DNA of 39,813 bases from CAISIP01 sp031367285 (GCA_031367285.1 JANLPN010000306.1:1-39813), one strand, 5' to 3'. Positions 15,330 to 23,892 are shown, numbered from the stretch's first letter. The notes: generated by a model not told the origin, from the letters alone. Numbers and translations: made by a program.

Positions 15330-17579
15330 TTACTTCGTTTCGAAATTCGTCGCTCCGTCCCATTCGAGATCGAATGGAAGCAGCCGCATGGAGGCTACAC
15401 GATCCGAATATAGGTGATACAGGAACTTTTTCGCATTCATGCGCAGCAAGTTCAACATTAGTAAGTCACATTGGTCCCAATCTTGCGCCCGATAGGCTTT
15501 GAGGAACGCAGCCCAAGCCTTCAATTCAGACTCAGTTTCAGCGCCCATGCGGTTTGCAGGGGCCACCGGCCAAAATATCGCTACCGCCTGATCCTTGCCT
15601 TTGACACGGACCCGGTCCAATTCTTGCCAGCCAAAATCTGGCGCAAGCTTGCGTGACGACTCACTAACGACGATGTCCACGCCATAAACCTTCGAGAGAC
15701 CTTCCAGCCGCGAGCCAAGATTAACCGCGTCCCCAATCACGGTATAGCTTCGCCGTATGTTCGATCCCATGTCACCTACACACATATTACCTGTGTTGAC
15801 TCCAATGCCAATGCCAATTTCGGGGATACCCTTGGCACGATGATCCTCATTGATACCGCGTACCGCGTTGGCCATCTCCATCGCGGACTTGACCGCAAGG
15901 TGAGCGTGTTCCGGGGTTTCAACCGGAGCGCCCCAGAACGCCATCACGCAGTCTCCCATGTACTTGTCGATGGTGCCGCGATTGGCGCGTATCAATCCGG
16001 TCAGCCGGCTGAAAACCCCGTTTAGCAACGCTTGGAGCTGAATGGGTTCCATTTGCTCCGACATTTTGGTGAACCCGCGCATATCACAAAACATGACTGT
16101 CATTTGCCGGTTGGTAGCCTGCATGCTATAGCTGTCAGGGTCTTTGACCATCTCGTCCACGAGCTCGGGGGGCACGTAAGTGCCGAAAAGATTTGCAAGT
16201 TCGCGTTTTGAGCGGCTCTCAACAAAATACCCATAACTCATATTCAGGGCAAAGGCGGTCACCGCCATGGTCAGAGCACCAGCCAACGGCAACACAAGGC
16301 CATAGCCCAAGTAGAGCCAGAGATTCAAGGAGCCCACAACGGCAATGACAATCACGCTCAAAATGACGGCGCGCGTCGCAGTCACCAGAGGTAGCGCGAA
16401 CGCCAGCACCAGGCCCGACAAGGTAAGTACTACAACCTCATACCCGATCGCGTAATCGGGCTTGACCAGAATTTTCCCGTCCAGCAACCCCGAAATAACG
16501 TTGGCATGGGCCTCGACCCCCGGATATATCTCGCTTACCGGAGTGACCCGCAAATCCTGCAAACCAGGCGCAGTGGTTCCCAATAGCACAATCTTGTCTT
16601 TGAGGTCTCCCGCCGGAATCGCCTTGGACAATAGGTCTGCAGCCGAGACGTAGCGGAAAGAGCCACCCTTGGGTCCACCAAACCCCCGAAAAGGCACTAG
16701 AGAAGACACTCGCTCATCCACCGGTATGGCCAGGGTTTTGCTGCCCAATTTTAGTTGGATGCTCTCAAGACCTTGGTAGCTTCTAGCCAGAAATCGCTCC
16801 TTGGGAAAGCCTGGAACGACTGTTGGAGAGCCAGCCAACATCCGAAACATGGCCAGGGACAATGACTCATAGTACTGCCCTTTGAACTCCGCGATAAGTG
16901 GCAATGATCGGACAACTCCATCGCCTTCGGCAATCGGATTGAAATGTCCGGCCATTGGCGCGGCCGTCGCAAGCTGGGCGATATTGGCGCCAAAGCCATT
17001 CCAAGTCGTAAAGGTAATGGGGCGCCCCTGCAAGGCTTCTTTGGTCATTACTGGCGCTGGCAGAACGCCCGAAGTTCGGCCGTCCCGGTCGCTGGTCAAG
17101 TAGTACCCCATAACCACCGGACGCTTCTCAAGCGACTTGGCAAACATCGCATCGTAATCAAGCGAAGTTTGAAGCTGCCGCAGTTTGTCAACGAATCCCG
17201 CTTGGTCACGCAACTCTTTTTGCGCTAGCTCATTGAGCCTTTTCAAACCGGAGCTTTCATCCGCTTCCGCGAAAACTACGTCAAACCCGATCAACGCGAT
17301 CTTCTGGCGGTCGAACAGCTCGTCCGTCAATTGGCTTAGTTTGTTGCGCCCCCAAGGCCATCTTCCAACTTCCGCCAGACTTTTCTCGTCAATGTCAACG
17401 ATAACCACGCGATCATCCAACGTCTTGGGCATGGTCGCCCTCAGGCGGGTGTCATAAATTATGTTGTCCAGCCGCTCAAGAACTCCAAGCCTCACTACCC
17501 CTACGGCGTGTAGCAGCGCAAATAGCAGTGGAAGCAAAGTTACAACTATGCGGGGCCAATGCCTCAATAGAGATCCCAT
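15330..17579 (-). CDS. CHASE2 domain-containing class III adenylate/guanylate cyclase
   Basis: This 749-residue membrane protein has a TM helix near 10-30, then a CHASE2 extracytoplasmic sensor (about 35-370, with VVIVDIDEKSLAEVGRWPW and the closing KDKIVLLGTTAPGL and SEIYPGVEAHANVISGLL). Three TM helices follow (about 378-450), then a cytoplasmic class III cyclase domain (about 490-670). Metal ligands D499 (MFCDMRGFT) and D543 (DKYMGD) are present. K539 and T613 (YTVIGDAVN) are the purine-recognition pair typical of class IIIb adenylate cyclases, and N620 and R624 are the transition-state residues. I therefore predict ATP as substrate. A C-terminal extension of about 75 residues has helical, TPR-like character. 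The gene ends nine bases before the phosphodiesterase gene. Confidence 0.94.
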   Translation of the reverse strand: MGSLLRHWPRIVVTLLPLLFALLHAVGVVRLGVLERLDNIIYDTRLRATMPKTLDDRVVIVDIDEKSLAEVGRWPWGRNKLSQLTDELFDRQKIALIGFDVVFAEADESSGLKRLNELAQKELRDQAGFVDKLRQLQTSLDYDAMFAKSLEKRPVVMGYYLTSDRDGRTSGVLPAPVMTKEALQGRPITFTTWNGFGANIAQLATAAPMAGHFNPIAEGDGVVRSLPLIAEFKGQYYESLSLAMFRMLAGSPTVVPGFPKERFLARSYQGLESIQLKLGSKTLAIPVDERVSSLVPFRGFGGPKGGSFRYVSAADLLSKAIPAGDLKDKIVLLGTTAPGLQDLRVTPVSEIYPGVEAHANVISGLLDGKILVKPDYAIGYEVVVLTLSGLVLAFALPLVTATRAVILSVIVIAVVGSLNLWLYLGYGLVLPLAGALTMAVTAFALNMSYGYFVESRSKRELANLFGTYVPPELVDEMVKDPDSYSMQATNRQMTVMFCDMRGFTKMSEQMEPIQLQALLNGVFSRLTGLIRANRGTIDKYMGDCVMAFWGAPVETPEHAHLAVKSAMEMANAVRGINEDHRAKGIPEIGIGIGVNTGNMCVGDMGSNIRRSYTVIGDAVNLGSRLEGLSKVYGVDIVVSESSRKLAPDFGWQELDRVRVKGKDQAVAIFWPVAPANRMGAETESELKAWAAFLKAYRAQDWDQCDLLMLNLLRMNAKKFLYHLYSDRVASMRLLPFDLEWDGATNFETK

Positions 17580-17637
17580 GCCACCCCGCTGGTTGACGAT
17601 CTGGCAAGCCAGAGAAGGTTACTGTCCGCCTGTTAAG

Positions 17638-18318
17638 TCAGGTCTGAACAAATTGCATCTGGGTACCGGCAAGCTCGATCAAGTCCCCGTTCTTGAGCGA
17701 AACCGGATCTGTACCGATTGGCGCCCCATTGAGAGAAGGATTTCCAGCTCCCTCAACATGGTGAACAACAAAACCGTGTTGCCGCTTGGTTATCGCGGCA
17801 ACCGCAACACCTGGCTTGCCAATAGTTGTGACGACCTTGGTCAAGGGCACCTCGCGACCAGACGCAGCGCCTGACAGAACCTTGATCGAAGCTTGAGACG
17901 TCGACGCAACCGCAGGCGCACGCGGTGCCATGGCGCCAGGACCGGAAGGCGCAGCGGCTGGCGGAGTGGGCGCTGCCAGCCCACCGGGACTCGACTTGAC
18001 CATCATCGTCTTCTCGAACCCGTCGCTGGCCACCTCATTCACAAACTTGATTTTGTACTTCCCAACTTCGACCGTATCACCGTTGACTAGTTGCTGCTTC
18101 TTCGCTGCTTTCCCGTTTACGTAAGTACCGTTGGTACTGTTCAAATCTTCGATAAATACGTCACTGCCTGCCATTTGAAACACTGCATGTTCGCCACTGA
18201 TGGCAAGGTTATCAATGACGATGTCGTTGTATGGCCGACGACCCAAAGTCGTCCGGTCCTTTGTCAACTGGACTTCCTTGATAACTACACCATCGATCGA
18301 TACGATCATTTTCGGCAT
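17638..18318 (-). CDS. FHA domain protein with a second, degenerate FHA-like domain
   Basis: This 226-residue cytoplasmic protein has an N-terminal FHA domain (about 1-95) with the phosphothreonine-binding residues: G26-R27 in TTLGRRPYNDIVI, S41-x2-H44 in SGEHAVF, and N63 in DLNSTNGTYVNG. A Pro/Ala-rich linker (about 108-145) joins a C-terminal FHA-like fold (about 146-226). In that fold the Arg is replaced (TTIGKPG) and the S-x2-H is altered, so it probably no longer binds phosphopeptide. Just after FHA1 lies GFEKTMMV with T104, resembling E-K-T motifs in the kinase tail encoded upstream. A clear AGGAG lies eight bases before the ATG. It should recruit phosphorylated partners of the co-encoded kinase. 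Confidence 0.93.
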   Translation of the reverse strand: MPKMIVSIDGVVIKEVQLTKDRTTLGRRPYNDIVIDNLAISGEHAVFQMAGSDVFIEDLNSTNGTYVNGKAAKKQQLVNGDTVEVGKYKIKFVNEVASDGFEKTMMVKSSPGGLAAPTPPAAAPSGPGAMAPRAPAVASTSQASIKVLSGAASGREVPLTKVVTTIGKPGVAVAAITKRQHGFVVHHVEGAGNPSLNGAPIGTDPVSLKNGDLIELAGTQMQFVQT

Positions 18319-18366
18319 GACCGACTCCTGTTCCTGTGGCGGGTTTGCGAGATGCTCATGAGCTTA

Positions 18367-19152
18367 CTATTTTCCTAACAATCTGGAGATCAACCCACGT
18401 TTTTCGGCCGTCGCGTCAACCTCGACCAGCAAGACCGAGATGTTATCGCGACCACCGCGTTCATTAGCCGCAGCGACCAGACCGTCAGCTTTTTGCTCCA
18501 TGGGTATGGGGCCCCCTAGGATACTTGCTATTTCCGCATCGTCAACCATGTCGGAGAGTCCGTCGGAACACATCAGATAACAGTCGCCGACCTCAACGCC
18601 ATGCTCATTGAGTTCGAGCGCTACCGTATCTTCAACGCCAAGCGCGCGCGTAACCAGATTCTTGATCGACGAACTTGCTGCTTGTTCCTGCGTTATGAGA
18701 CCGGCGTCAATTTGCTCCTGCAGCAAAGAGTGGTCCTTCGTAATCTGCGACAACTCATTGTTGCGCAGGCGATAACACCTGGAGTCTCCGATGTGTCCCA
18801 GGACCAGTGTGGCACCGTGAAAAACTCCAACCACCAACGTCGTTCCCATGCCAGAGTACTGAGGGTTGGAATCTGAGGCATTGAAAATTGACCGGTTTGC
18901 GTTCTCGACACAAATTTCCATCGCGCGCCGTATCTCTTTGACCTTGGCATTCCGGCCGGCTTCCGACAACCACCGGGCCATCTCCGACTTGATAAACGCT
19001 GTTGCCATACCACTGGCTATTTCGCCTGCGTTATAGCCACCCATGCCATCCGCAAGCACGCATAGCTGCGTCACATCATCAACTGCAACAGCATCCTCGT
19101 TGTTATCCCTGGCTCGGCCCGGATCAGTTCTCGTGTAAAACGTGTAGTTCAT
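18367..19152 (-). CDS. PP2C-family Ser/Thr protein phosphatase (Stp1-like)
   Basis: This 261-residue soluble PPM phosphatase shows the family motifs in order: R-D-N-N-E-D-A near residues 15-21 (metal-binding Asp), VLADGMGGYNAGEIAS, GMGTTLVVG, LGHIGDSRCYRL, ITKDHSL and MCSDGLSDMV, with a final D-N-I-S (GGRDNISVLLVEV). All metal-binding Asp residues appear intact. Predicted role: manganese-dependent dephosphorylation of phospho-Ser/Thr on the kinase encoded immediately upstream (12 bp between genes) and on its targets, such as the FHA protein. The length is typical of stand-alone bacterial PstP/Stp1 phosphatases without a membrane anchor. Confidence 0.95.
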   Translation of the reverse strand: MNYTFYTRTDPGRARDNNEDAVAVDDVTQLCVLADGMGGYNAGEIASGMATAFIKSEMARWLSEAGRNAKVKEIRRAMEICVENANRSIFNASDSNPQYSGMGTTLVVGVFHGATLVLGHIGDSRCYRLRNNELSQITKDHSLLQEQIDAGLITQEQAASSSIKNLVTRALGVEDTVALELNEHGVEVGDCYLMCSDGLSDMVDDAEIASILGGPIPMEQKADGLVAAANERGGRDNISVLLVEVDATAEKRGLISRLLGK

Positions 19153-19164
19153 TATTTGACAGGG

Positions 19165-21936
19165 CTATATCTCAAGATCCGGACCCGCAGTTGCAATGGG
19201 GTCTGTTTTGCCTGCACGATTCGCTTGGTACACGGCGGTTTTCTCGAAATCCGAAGCTGGCATGCCCTCAACATTTGTTTGATGAATCGCCGTTTTCTCG
19301 AAATCTACAGCAGCTACCGCTGCCGCTCCAAAAACCGCTGTTTTTTCGTGGGCGGCAGGAACGGCAGAGGTCGCCATAGCTGTGCCAGTCATCGCCGCGG
19401 ACACCGAACCTCCCGACAGTTCCGCCAACACGGCGCGTAAATCCGCAGCGAACTGATCACCGTCCTGGTAACGTGTTTCCGGGCGTTTGCTGACCGACAA
19501 AGCCACAACGTTTGCAAGACCCTCGGGCAACTCGTTGCGGATAATGCGAATATCAGGCGCTTCCTCATTGGCTATCTTGTACATCAGTTCGGCCATTGAC
19601 TCACCACGGAAAGGCAAGACGCCCGCGAGCATTTGAAACAACATGACTCCGAGTGAATAAAGGTCAGACCGCCCATCGACCTTCTTGCCCGCTAGCTGCT
19701 CGGGAGACATGAAGCTTGGCGTGCCAAGCACCAGGCCGGTCTTGGTCTTGCTGGAATCTGTAATGCGGGCGATGCCGAAATCCGTAACTTTGACCGTGTC
19801 GCTGTCAAGCTCATACATGATGTTGGCCGGCTTGATATCACGATGCACCACGTTTTGTTTGTGCGCATACGCCAAGGCCTCTGCTACGCGCGCAACAATT
19901 GAAAGCACCTTGGGTACTGGCAGCAGATTACCGTCCTTGCAGTAGTCGAGCAGGTCTTTGCCCTTGAGGAACTCCATGGCGATATAGGCCAGATCGTGCT
20001 CTTCGCCGGCATCGAATATCGTCACGATGTTTTGGTGTTGCAGTCGCCCTGCCGTTTCGGCCTCACGGAAGAAGCGCTCGCGCGCATCAACCAACTCGTC
20101 GCCAGAAAATTCCTGGCTCAGCGCCATCGTCTTGATAGCCACAACCCGGCCGATCTTCGGATCCTTGCCAAGGTACACCACGCCCATGGCGCCTTTGCCA
20201 AGCTCTTTGTCAACCTGATAGCGCCCCAGCATGGGCTTTTCGACGGCTCCGCCGTCCAGCAGCATCGTCCCTCCGGGGTGCGCACCCCCTCCGCCCAACA
20301 TCACCGTCTCGGAAAGATTCTTCGCCCGGTTCAGTTTCGACTGCAGATCTTTGTAGTCCTTGTCGTAAGTCGCCATGTGTTCATACACGGCCTCGGCCTT
20401 GTTGAACTGCCGCTTGCGCTCAAAATCCAGTGCCAGGTTGTACATATTGCCCATTACGGCGTCACCCATGGGCACCCGGCGGAACCGATCAAAGGCCATA
20501 TCCAGCTGGCCCTGACCCTGAAGTGCGAGTCCCATCATGCGGTTTGTCTCCGCCGACTCTTCGTCGGACTTGAGTTTGCCGGCCTCCGTTATCAGGAATC
20601 GCTTGGTTGTCAAGGCCAGATGCCCAATAGCAAGCAGCACCGCGGGCAGGACAAGCTTCACCCATGTCGCGCCCCCTGACAGAAGCCCAAACTCCGTGCC
20701 CAGCAGAGCGACGAAAAACACAAGGGTAATGATGGCTGCGGTACCCGCCGACAAACGGGGAAGCAAGGCAACAACATAGGCCGCCACCAACAGGAATACT
20801 GCCAGAGTAGCCCAAACGCCCCAGCTTGGCTGAACGATAAAGTGCTCACTCAAGATGCTCGAAGTGATGTGAGCGATGGTCTCTGCCGGTGACAATCCAG
20901 CATGTCCGGGAACCGGGAAAGTTACTCCAACGCCCGCAGCTGTAGCCCCGATCACAACGATTTTGTCCGCGTACTTCGATGCCGGAATCTTCCCGTTCAA
21001 AACATCGAAAAAAGAATCGATGGCAAAAGGCGGGCGGCCATCGCGATCCTTGTAAAACTGCGGCAACATCAGCGCCGACTCATCGGTCTTGACGCGCAAT
21101 TTCCCAATTTGTACTGACTCCCCGGCATTGAGCTTGACGTCGCCTGAAGACAGGTTCAGGCTCTTGATCGCCGCCAACAGCGCCATAGAAGGCACGGCGC
21201 TACCATAATAGTTGACCAGCAAAGGCTCCTGCCGAACCGCCCCATCCACGTCCTGGTACTGGTTCAGGTGCCCAATTCCGGCCGCCGCCATTCCTATGGC
21301 CTCGATCGGTTGCTGCCCACTGATTGCCGGGTAGGAGAACCCATTTTTTTCGTTGATGGCGCTTTTGAGTGCATATGCAGGTAGCGGCTTGTCAGGATTT
21401 CCCTGCGGCTCACCGAGCGAAAAAACCGAAGGCACCAGGACGTTTCCAGCTCTGGTCATGCTGGCCGCGAGCACCGCATCGGTATCCAGAGCTGACTCCG
21501 CCTGTGCGATCAACTTGTTTAGCTCGGCGTTACTTGCTGCCTGATCACTGCCGGCCTCGCCGGGGCGCAACAAACTCTTAATCTTGCGAATGAAGCCAAG
21601 GCCAGGATCGACCTGGGGCTCAAAAAAGAATGCCGTATAGACGATGGTTTTCGCTTTCGCCGCCGCCAACTGGTCGATCAATTTCGCGTGAATATCCCTG
21701 GGCCACGGCCAGCGTCCGATATTGGCAATGCTCTGATCATCGATTGCAATGATCGCAATGCGGTCGGACGGCTGCCGCGACGTACTCGTGCTGGCAAAAT
21801 CGTAGAACTTGCGCTCCAGCGTCCCAATCAGATCCGTCGCCTGATTGAGAAGCACCACAGCCAAAACAATCAGCACTCCGGCAACCCAATCAGCACGCCA
21901 AATCTTGGCTCTGTTCGATGAAGACTTAGTTGCCAC
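19165..21936 (-). CDS. CHASE2 domain-containing Hanks-type Ser/Thr protein kinase
   Basis: This 923-residue membrane kinase reads from GTG at 21936, seven bases after GAGG. TM1 lies near 15-31, a CHASE2 sensor spans about 38-368 (RIAIIAIDDQSIANIGRWPWP; ADKIVVIGATAAG), and TM helices lie at about 372-392, 400-420 and 427-443. A TPR-like helical linker follows (about 465-525), then the kinase domain (about 573-840): G-rich loop GKGAMG, K602, E625, catalytic HRD D700, DFG D719, and GTPSFMSPEQL. Linker motifs T544-V-M-L and T557-M-L-L and a tail with three E-K-T-A motifs (T866, T882, T900) look like phosphorylation/FHA-docking sites. The order (sensor and TM segments before the kinase) is opposite to PknB-type PASTA kinases. 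It heads a seven-frame operon. Confidence 0.95.
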   Translation of the reverse strand: MATKSSSNRAKIWRADWVAGVLIVLAVVLLNQATDLIGTLERKFYDFASTSTSRQPSDRIAIIAIDDQSIANIGRWPWPRDIHAKLIDQLAAAKAKTIVYTAFFFEPQVDPGLGFIRKIKSLLRPGEAGSDQAASNAELNKLIAQAESALDTDAVLAASMTRAGNVLVPSVFSLGEPQGNPDKPLPAYALKSAINEKNGFSYPAISGQQPIEAIGMAAAGIGHLNQYQDVDGAVRQEPLLVNYYGSAVPSMALLAAIKSLNLSSGDVKLNAGESVQIGKLRVKTDESALMLPQFYKDRDGRPPFAIDSFFDVLNGKIPASKYADKIVVIGATAAGVGVTFPVPGHAGLSPAETIAHITSSILSEHFIVQPSWGVWATLAVFLLVAAYVVALLPRLSAGTAAIITLVFFVALLGTEFGLLSGGATWVKLVLPAVLLAIGHLALTTKRFLITEAGKLKSDEESAETNRMMGLALQGQGQLDMAFDRFRRVPMGDAVMGNMYNLALDFERKRQFNKAEAVYEHMATYDKDYKDLQSKLNRAKNLSETVMLGGGGAHPGGTMLLDGGAVEKPMLGRYQVDKELGKGAMGVVYLGKDPKIGRVVAIKTMALSQEFSGDELVDARERFFREAETAGRLQHQNIVTIFDAGEEHDLAYIAMEFLKGKDLLDYCKDGNLLPVPKVLSIVARVAEALAYAHKQNVVHRDIKPANIMYELDSDTVKVTDFGIARITDSSKTKTGLVLGTPSFMSPEQLAGKKVDGRSDLYSLGVMLFQMLAGVLPFRGESMAELMYKIANEEAPDIRIIRNELPEGLANVVALSVSKRPETRYQDGDQFAADLRAVLAELSGGSVSAAMTGTAMATSAVPAAHEKTAVFGAAAVAAVDFEKTAIHQTNVEGMPASDFEKTAVYQANRAGKTDPIATAGPDLEI
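19225..19350 (-). repeat. Three-copy E-K-T-A motif region in the kinase tail
   Basis: Codons 863-904 hold HEKTAVF, DFEKTAIH and DFEKTAVY, spaced 16 and 18 residues apart. The DNA of the last two copies is nearly identical (GTTTTCTCGAAATC on the plus strand) and the first is similar, so the array probably grew by duplication. It lies after the kinase domain in an Ala-rich, probably disordered tail. Confidence 0.85.
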
Positions 21937-22208
21937 GTTCCAACCTCACCCAAATATTTGGTCCGGCTTCGCCCGGTACACGTGACCCAGAAAAGCCCAA
22001 GTCGCTCAAATTGCGCTACAAGTTAGCAACGTTAGCAGACACCGCCTTTGCCGACAAGGGACTTGTTCATGCCAACTTGTCGTTTTTTTACCAATGCATG
22101 CGATAGCCCACGGCCAATGCACGACCGACAAATAGCCATAAAGGCTCACCAAGACCCTGAGCGCAAGAGGTAGTACACCACCATACCCATTGAGTGCCCA
22201 CCCTACAT
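21937..22208. other. Non-coding gap upstream of the kinase operon
   Basis: This gap separates the kinase start from the end of the TerC-like gene; both genes are on the minus strand. It must hold the kinase-operon promoter, but I cannot name -35/-10 boxes with confidence. It holds a terminator-like palindrome facing the plus strand (22052-22089), a doubled GTTAGCA near 22022-22036, and no convincing gene. Confidence 0.6.
22052..22089 (+). terminator. Terminator-like hairpin with no gene upstream on its strand
   Basis: CGACAAG (22052-22058) can pair with CTTGTCG (22076-22082), followed directly by seven Ts (22083-22089). An internal ACTTGT copy allows an alternative shorter hairpin. Both neighbouring genes are on the minus strand, so the T run is in the unexpected orientation. 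Confidence 0.45.
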
Positions 22209-22883
22209 TCAATCAGCGTGGCGCCCCTGGATCGCCTTGCCCAGCCCGACCACCAATATGGCCCCCAAGGCCGCCGCAGCGTAATGCACCCAATGTGCCT
22301 GGTCTGCAAACGACTTGAACACGACATCACTGGCGATAGTTTCACCCCCCACCCAACCTATGAGTGCGGCCCCCAGCATTACGATGATCGGGAAACGCTC
22401 CATCAATTTGATCATCAGCGTACTGCCGAATATGACCAGCGGAATGCTGATGGCCAAACCAAGAACCAGAAGCGTTTCATTGCCCTTGGCCGCCGCGGCA
22501 ACCGCGATTACGTTGTCCAGGCTCATCACCAGATCAGCAATCAATATTGTGCGTACTGCCGCCATCAGGGTGCCATGCGGCTTCGCCTCACCTTCCTCCC
22601 CATCCTCCTCACCGAGTAGCTGAACACCGATCCAAAGCAACAACAAGCCGCCCACGATCTGAAGATACGGCAGTGCAAGAAGTTTGGCGGCGACCACCGT
22701 CAGTGCGATCCGCAGCACCACCGCGGCACCGGACCCAAACAAGACTGCCTTCTTTTGCTGCTCGGGCGGCAAAGAGCGCGCGGCCATGGCAATCACCACC
22801 GCGTTGTCGCCCGACAGAATGATGTTGATCCAGATTATCTTCAGCAACCCGATCCAGAAATCGGGGCTTTGCAAAATCTCCAT
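22209..22883 (-). CDS. TerC/YjbE family integral membrane protein
   Basis: This 224-residue membrane protein of the TerC superfamily, YjbE branch (putative metal-ion transport; relatives export manganese or other divalent cations), has two half-repeats. The first holds IILSGDNAVVIAMAARSLP and the second LIADLVMSLDNVIAVAAAA; both carry the N-x-V acidic D-N motif expected in the membrane for cation binding. An acidic, cytoplasmic loop rich in Glu/Gly (GEEDGEEGEAK) links them. The start at 22883 has GGAG seven bases upstream and places the first motif near residue 24, as usual; the open frame to 23060 is leader sequence. It follows sucD on the same strand. I checked the leader for a yybP-ykoY riboswitch and did not see one. 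Confidence 0.92.
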   Translation of the reverse strand: MEILQSPDFWIGLLKIIWINIILSGDNAVVIAMAARSLPPEQQKKAVLFGSGAAVVLRIALTVVAAKLLALPYLQIVGGLLLLWIGVQLLGEEDGEEGEAKPHGTLMAAVRTILIADLVMSLDNVIAVAAAAKGNETLLVLGLAISIPLVIFGSTLMIKLMERFPIIVMLGAALIGWVGGETIASDVVFKSFADQAHWVHYAAAALGAILVVGLGKAIQGRHAD

Positions 22884-22998
22884 CTGTCGGTCTCCTTTTT
22901 TTGTGTAATCGGCACGCTGGAAAACCCTTCCAGAGAGCGACTCCTTTTGCTTGCCAGAGTTTAGCGAGTGCGGGCCGCGCGCCCGTGCGTAGTTCCGC

Positions 22999-23892
22999 CT
23001 ACAGACTGGCTTTGAGCAGCTTCGCCATCTCGGAGGGATTGCGCGTGACCTTGAAGCCACACTCTTCCATCACCTGCAGCTTGGCCTCCGCCGTGTCGGC
23101 CCCACCGGAAATAAGTGCTCCCGCATGGCCCATGCGTTTGCCGGCCGGCGCCGTAACACCGGCAATAAATCCAACCACCGGCTTCTTCATATTAACCTTG
23201 CACCATCGGGCAGCTTCGGCTTCATCAGGACCGCCAATTTCTCCGATCATGATGACAGCGTCCGTCTTCGGGTCGTCATTGAACAAACGCATGATGTCAA
23301 TATGCTTGAGCCCATTGATCGGGTCGCCGCCAATGCCAACCGCGCTGGACTGCCCCAAACCGATTTCCGTTAGCTGCGCTACGGCCTCATAGGTCAAAGT
23401 GCCGGAGCGGCTGACTACGCCAATCCGCCCTTTGCGATGGATATGCCCAGGCATGATGCCAATCTTGATTTCATCGGGCGTGATCAGACCGGGGCAGTTA
23501 GGGCCCAACAACAAAGTGTTTTTGCCTCCTGCAGCCACCCGGGCACGCATCTTGTTGCGCACTTCGAGCATGTCGCGCACCGGAATGCCTTCCGTAATAC
23601 AGATCGCCAGATCGAGTTCAGCCTCCACGGCTTCCCAGATGGCTGCAGCGGCACCTGCGGGGGGTACGTAAATTACCGATACCGTTGCGCCGGTCTGCCG
23701 GGCCGCCTCCTGAACCGATGCAAAGATCGGAATCCCAAAAACCGCTTCGCCGGCCTTCTTGGGATTGACCCCGGCAACAAAGCAATTCTTGCCATTGGCA
23801 TATTCCTGGCACTTTTCAGTGTGAAACTGGCCTGTCTTGCCGGTAATGCCTTGGGTAATAACTTTGGTGTTCTTGTTGATCAGAATGCTCAT
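22999..23892 (-). CDS. sucD: Succinate--CoA ligase subunit alpha
   Basis: This 297-residue alpha subunit of succinyl-CoA synthetase (TCA cycle, substrate-level phosphorylation) is close to E. coli SucD (289). The CoA-binding start SILINKNTKVITQGITGKTGQFHT, the NCPGLITP motif and the phosphorylated active-site His in GHAGALISGGAD (H256) are all present. An AAGGA element lies upstream of the ATG. sucC lies 95 bp upstream on the same strand and together they form the usual alpha/beta operon, here in the order sucC-sucD. Confidence 0.98.
   Translation of the reverse strand: MSILINKNTKVITQGITGKTGQFHTEKCQEYANGKNCFVAGVNPKKAGEAVFGIPIFASVQEAARQTGATVSVIYVPPAGAAAAIWEAVEAELDLAICITEGIPVRDMLEVRNKMRARVAAGGKNTLLLGPNCPGLITPDEIKIGIMPGHIHRKGRIGVVSRSGTLTYEAVAQLTEIGLGQSSAVGIGGDPINGLKHIDIMRLFNDDPKTDAVIMIGEIGGPDEAEAARWCKVNMKKPVVGFIAGVTAPAGKRMGHAGALISGGADTAEAKLQVMEECGFKVTRNPSEMAKLLKASL

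Noticed and set aside
22006..22212. Minus-strand 68-codon frame with a hydrophobic stretch between the TerC-like gene and the kinase gene
   Set aside because: The hydrophobic segment is suggestive, but the rest is unlike any family I know, and it runs through the hairpin and repeat region. Not enough support for a gene or remnant.
22884..22998. yybP-ykoY manganese riboswitch upstream of the TerC/YjbE gene
   Set aside because: Such genes often have this riboswitch, but the 115-base leader lacks the conserved loop sequences; only a small CTGGAA/TTCCAG hairpin is present.
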